Shown here: positions 14,359 to 16,159 of the stretch, piece by piece
Layout of the letters: each line of letters begins with the position of its first letter
How positions within the stretch are numbered: position 1 is the first letter of the stretch
Origin: Limnohabitans sp. Rim8
GTDB lineage: Bacteria > Pseudomonadota > Gammaproteobacteria > Burkholderiales > Burkholderiaceae_C
Reading direction: 5' to 3'
Assembly: GCA_945877725.1 (NCBI GenBank)
Contig: CAMDXR010000030.1
Coordinates: forward strand, 1-16,159
Length of the DNA: 16,159 nt
Notes under the pieces: generated by a model
Told to the model about the DNA's origin: nothing
The model's input: the letters and a program-made list of their open reading frames with translations, nothing else
The model's database searches: none
Translations under genes and position numbers: made by a program

Positions 14359-14423
14359 ACAGGGCTTTTAGTCTGATTGGACGATGAATCCGACCTTTGT
14401 GGGTGGGAATATCTGTTTTGACA

Positions 14424-14452
14424 CTGACCGTTTTTCGCCATTTTGCTTTAAT
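14424..14452 (+). promoter_or_regulatory. Candidate sigma-70 promoter for the oxygenase gene
   Basis: CTGACC (14424-14429) and TTTAAT (14447-14452) are separated by 17 nt and match four and five of the six consensus bases. TTGACA at 14418-14423 is a better -35 but is too far (23 nt) from the TTTAAT. The stretch is the most AT-rich of the divergent region and ends 35 nt before the start codon. No equally good promoter was found for the opposite strand. Confidence 0.4.
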
Positions 14453-14487
14453 CATTTGCACCTCACAGTCCCTTACGGAGAACCTCC

Positions 14488-15684
14488 ATGGCCAGCTTTA
14501 CCGAAGATTATTTGACGCCCGAAGCCCTTGAATTGATTGAGCGTGCCCGCGCCATGGCCCCTCGCTTGGCAGAGCGTGCCCGCGCCGCCGAAGACGCGGG
14601 CCTGGTGCCCAGCGAGACCATTGACGAGATGCAAGAGGCTGGGTTTTTTAAAGTGCTGCAGCCCAAGCGCTGGGGCGGTTACGAAATGGACCCCCGGGTT
14701 TTCTACTCGGTGCAAATGGCTTTGGCCGAAGGCTGCATGGCCACGGCCTGGATTTATGGCGTGGTGGGCGTGCACAACTGGCAGCTCCCTTTGTTCCCAG
14801 AGCAAGCGCAAATTGATGTTTGGGGCGAAGACCCCATGACCCTCACCGCCTCAACCTACATGCCCGTGGGCAAGGCCGAACCCGTGGAAGGGGGCTATAA
14901 GTTCAGCGGCCGCTGGAGCTGGAGCAGCGGTGTGGAGCACTGCAAATGGATCTTGTTGGGCGGTTTGTTGCCCAAAAAGGACGGTTCAGGCGAGATCGAG
15001 CACTGCACCTTTTTGCTGCCCAGGGCCGACTTCGAGATTGTGAAAAACTTTGACGTGCTGGGCCTGCGTGCCACCGGCAGCCACGACATCGTGGTCAATG
15101 ATGCCTTTGTGCCGGCCTACCGTACCCACCGCACCAATGACCACAGTGACGCCGGTTGCCCTGGCCGCGCCACCAACCCCGGTTGGCTGTACCGCATACC
15201 GTTTACTCAAGTGTTTCAGCGTGCCGTTTCTACCGCTTGCATCGGCGCAACCGATGGCGCTGTGGCCAGCTTCCGAAAGCGCGCAGCCACTTTTGTGGGC
15301 AAGCACGGCTCCAAGACCGCCGAAGACGTGAACTCTCAATTGGCCGTGAGCGAGGCCATGATGACCACCGACCAGCTCAAATTGGTGCTGTTCCGCAACT
15401 ACCAGCGCATTGTGGATTGCGCCAAAAACGGCGAAAAAATGCCGGTCGAAGAGCGCTTGATGCAGCGTGCCCAGTCGGCCCAAGTGCCCAAACTGTGTGC
15501 CGAAGCGGTGAATGAAATCATGCGTGCCTGTGCCGCAGGCGGGGTTTACAAAACCAACTCTATTGAACGCATCTTCCGCGATCTGCATGTCGCGCGTGGA
15601 CACATTGCTAACAACACCGACACCTATGCCCGCAGCCACGGTGCAGTGATGTTGGGCCTGCCCAACGCCGACGCATTCGTCTAA
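14488..15684 (+). CDS. Flavin-dependent monooxygenase, oxygenase component (HsaA/C2-like, acyl-CoA dehydrogenase fold)
   Basis: A 398-aa group D flavin monooxygenase that should hydroxylate a phenol next to its OH using reduced flavin from the reductase gene across the divergent promoter. It has the acyl-CoA dehydrogenase fold: helical N-terminal domain, 'FFKVLQPKRWGG' (53-64), 'GVHNWQLPLF' (94-103), WGEDP (112-116), a beta domain with 'GRWSWSSGVEH' (141-151) and 'GLRATGSHD' (192-200), then a helical C-terminal domain. These motifs closely resemble HsaA of steroid catabolism and the C2 component of p-hydroxyphenylacetate hydroxylase, and do not suggest a true acyl-CoA dehydrogenase. ATG 14488 has GGAG at 14477-14480 with a 7-nt spacer. 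The FAD dehydrogenase starts 12 nt downstream. Substrate unknown; catechol formation for meta-cleavage is inferred from context. Confidence 0.92.
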   Translation: MASFTEDYLTPEALELIERARAMAPRLAERARAAEDAGLVPSETIDEMQEAGFFKVLQPKRWGGYEMDPRVFYSVQMALAEGCMATAWIYGVVGVHNWQLPLFPEQAQIDVWGEDPMTLTASTYMPVGKAEPVEGGYKFSGRWSWSSGVEHCKWILLGGLLPKKDGSGEIEHCTFLLPRADFEIVKNFDVLGLRATGSHDIVVNDAFVPAYRTHRTNDHSDAGCPGRATNPGWLYRIPFTQVFQRAVSTACIGATDGAVASFRKRAATFVGKHGSKTAEDVNSQLAVSEAMMTTDQLKLVLFRNYQRIVDCAKNGEKMPVEERLMQRAQSAQVPKLCAEAVNEIMRACAAGGVYKTNSIERIFRDLHVARGHIANNTDTYARSHGAVMLGLPNADAFV

Positions 15685-15696
15685 CCGGGCCACCCG

Positions 15697-16159
15697 ATGA
15701 GCAAAGAAGAAGGTGTGCAACACCCGCAGTCGGACACGGTGTTCGATGTGATCGTGGTGGGGTCGGGTGCGGGTGCTTTGTTGGCGGCCATCCGTGCCAG
15801 CGACGAAGGACTCAAGGCCCTGGTGATCGAAAAAACCGCGCTTGTGGGCGGCACCTCGGCCATATCAGGCGGGGGCATCTGGATCCCTGACAACCACGAC
15901 ATGCCCAAAGCAGGCCTGCGCGACAGCATTGATGTGGCCTTTGGCTACGTCAAGGTCTGCGCCAAAGGCTTGGCCAGTGACGACCGGGTGTTGGCTTATG
16001 TCGAAACGGCCCGGCACATGGCGCGCTACCTGCGCCAAATCGGTGTGCCTTACCGTTGCATGCCGCATTACTCTGACTATTACCCTGCTGTAGAGGGCGC
16101 ACTGCCCGGCGGGCGCACCATGGACCCGGTGGATTTCAATGCCTCCAAGTTGGGCCTGG
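15697..16159 (+). CDS. KstD-like FAD-dependent dehydrogenase, N-terminal part (3' end outside window)
   Basis: The frame opens at ATG 15697 and runs without a stop to the window edge, giving the first 154 residues of what is normally a 550-580-aa flavoprotein. Residues 17-31 are the FAD Rossmann motif (VIVVGSGAGALLAA; Gly22, 24, 26) with the ribose-binding acid Glu45, followed by 'TALVGGTSAISGGGIWIP' (47-64) and 'GGRTMDPVDF' near the visible end. This is the FAD_binding_2 group that contains 3-ketosteroid delta-1-dehydrogenase and 4-oxocyclohexanecarboxylate-type dehydrogenases, which put C=C bonds into cyclic ketones. It probably prepares or aromatises the ring for the oxygenase 12 nt upstream. 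Substrate is not known, and a fumarate-reductase-like role is possible. Confidence 0.88.
   Translation, partial: MSKEEGVQHPQSDTVFDVIVVGSGAGALLAAIRASDEGLKALVIEKTALVGGTSAISGGGIWIPDNHDMPKAGLRDSIDVAFGYVKVCAKGLASDDRVLAYVETARHMARYLRQIGVPYRCMPHYSDYYPAVEGALPGGRTMDPVDFNASKLGL

Noticed and set aside
9549..16159. Assignment as a steroid (3-HSA) degradation cluster
   Set aside because: The chemistry matches, but no extradiol enzyme or steroid-specific genes are visible, and the reductase is a MarR fusion of the C1 type. The substrate is left open.

Overview
The window reads as chromosomal DNA of a betaproteobacterium, most likely Burkholderiales/Comamonadaceae (Limnohabitans-, Rhodoferax- or Polaromonas-like). 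The support is a Bug/TctC-type periplasmic binding protein, a short Cys-rich CWC protein, moderately high GC with strong G/C preference at third codon positions in most genes, and the set of aromatic-degradation genes. The genus is an inference. No rRNA, tRNA, CRISPR array, insertion sequence or integrase is visible.

Left block (1-3485, + strand): an apparent four-gene operon with the 3' end of an alpha/beta hydrolase, a TctC/Bug solute-binding protein, a second alpha/beta hydrolase related to the first, and a cytosolic type I sulfatase with a CVPAR formylglycine motif. Spacing is tight (3 to 16 nt). This looks like a small catabolic island for an ester- and/or sulfate-bearing organic acid; the substrate is unknown. 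Base and codon use look less biased than in the genes to the right.

Middle block (3752-9448, + strand): a stand-alone malate synthase G (glcB, glyoxylate cycle) follows a 266-nt leader with two adjacent inverted repeats. After it comes about 510 nt of gene-free DNA holding REP-like hairpins in both orientations, a three-copy 45-bp tandem array, a four-copy short repeat, and a strong 10-bp-stem hairpin. Then come four closely spaced genes: a 77-aa membrane protein, a CWC Cys-rich protein with an unusual repeat-built linker, a DHA2-type MFS transporter (ATGA overlap with the CWC gene), and a class II glutamine amidotransferase (3-nt gap).

Right block (9549-16159): two divergent arms around a 244-nt control region. 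The minus arm, in transcription order, is a flavin reductase fused to a MarR-like domain, an MhpC/HsaD-type C-C bond hydrolase, 2-hydroxypentadienoate hydratase, acylating acetaldehyde dehydrogenase and 4-hydroxy-2-oxovalerate aldolase. The plus arm is an HsaA/C2-type oxygenase with acyl-CoA dehydrogenase fold and a KstD-like FAD dehydrogenase cut by the right edge. Together they suggest this order: ring desaturation or aromatisation by the FAD dehydrogenase, ortho-hydroxylation of a phenol by the two-component monooxygenase, extradiol meta-cleavage (enzyme not in the window), hydrolysis to a carboxylic acid plus 2-hydroxypentadienoate, then conversion to pyruvate and acetyl-CoA. The logic parallels HsaABCDEFG of steroid catabolism, but with a MarR-fused reductase like the p-hydroxyphenylacetate hydroxylase C1 component. 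It may be a pathway for a cyclic, non-steroid substrate. This is the most interesting part of the window.
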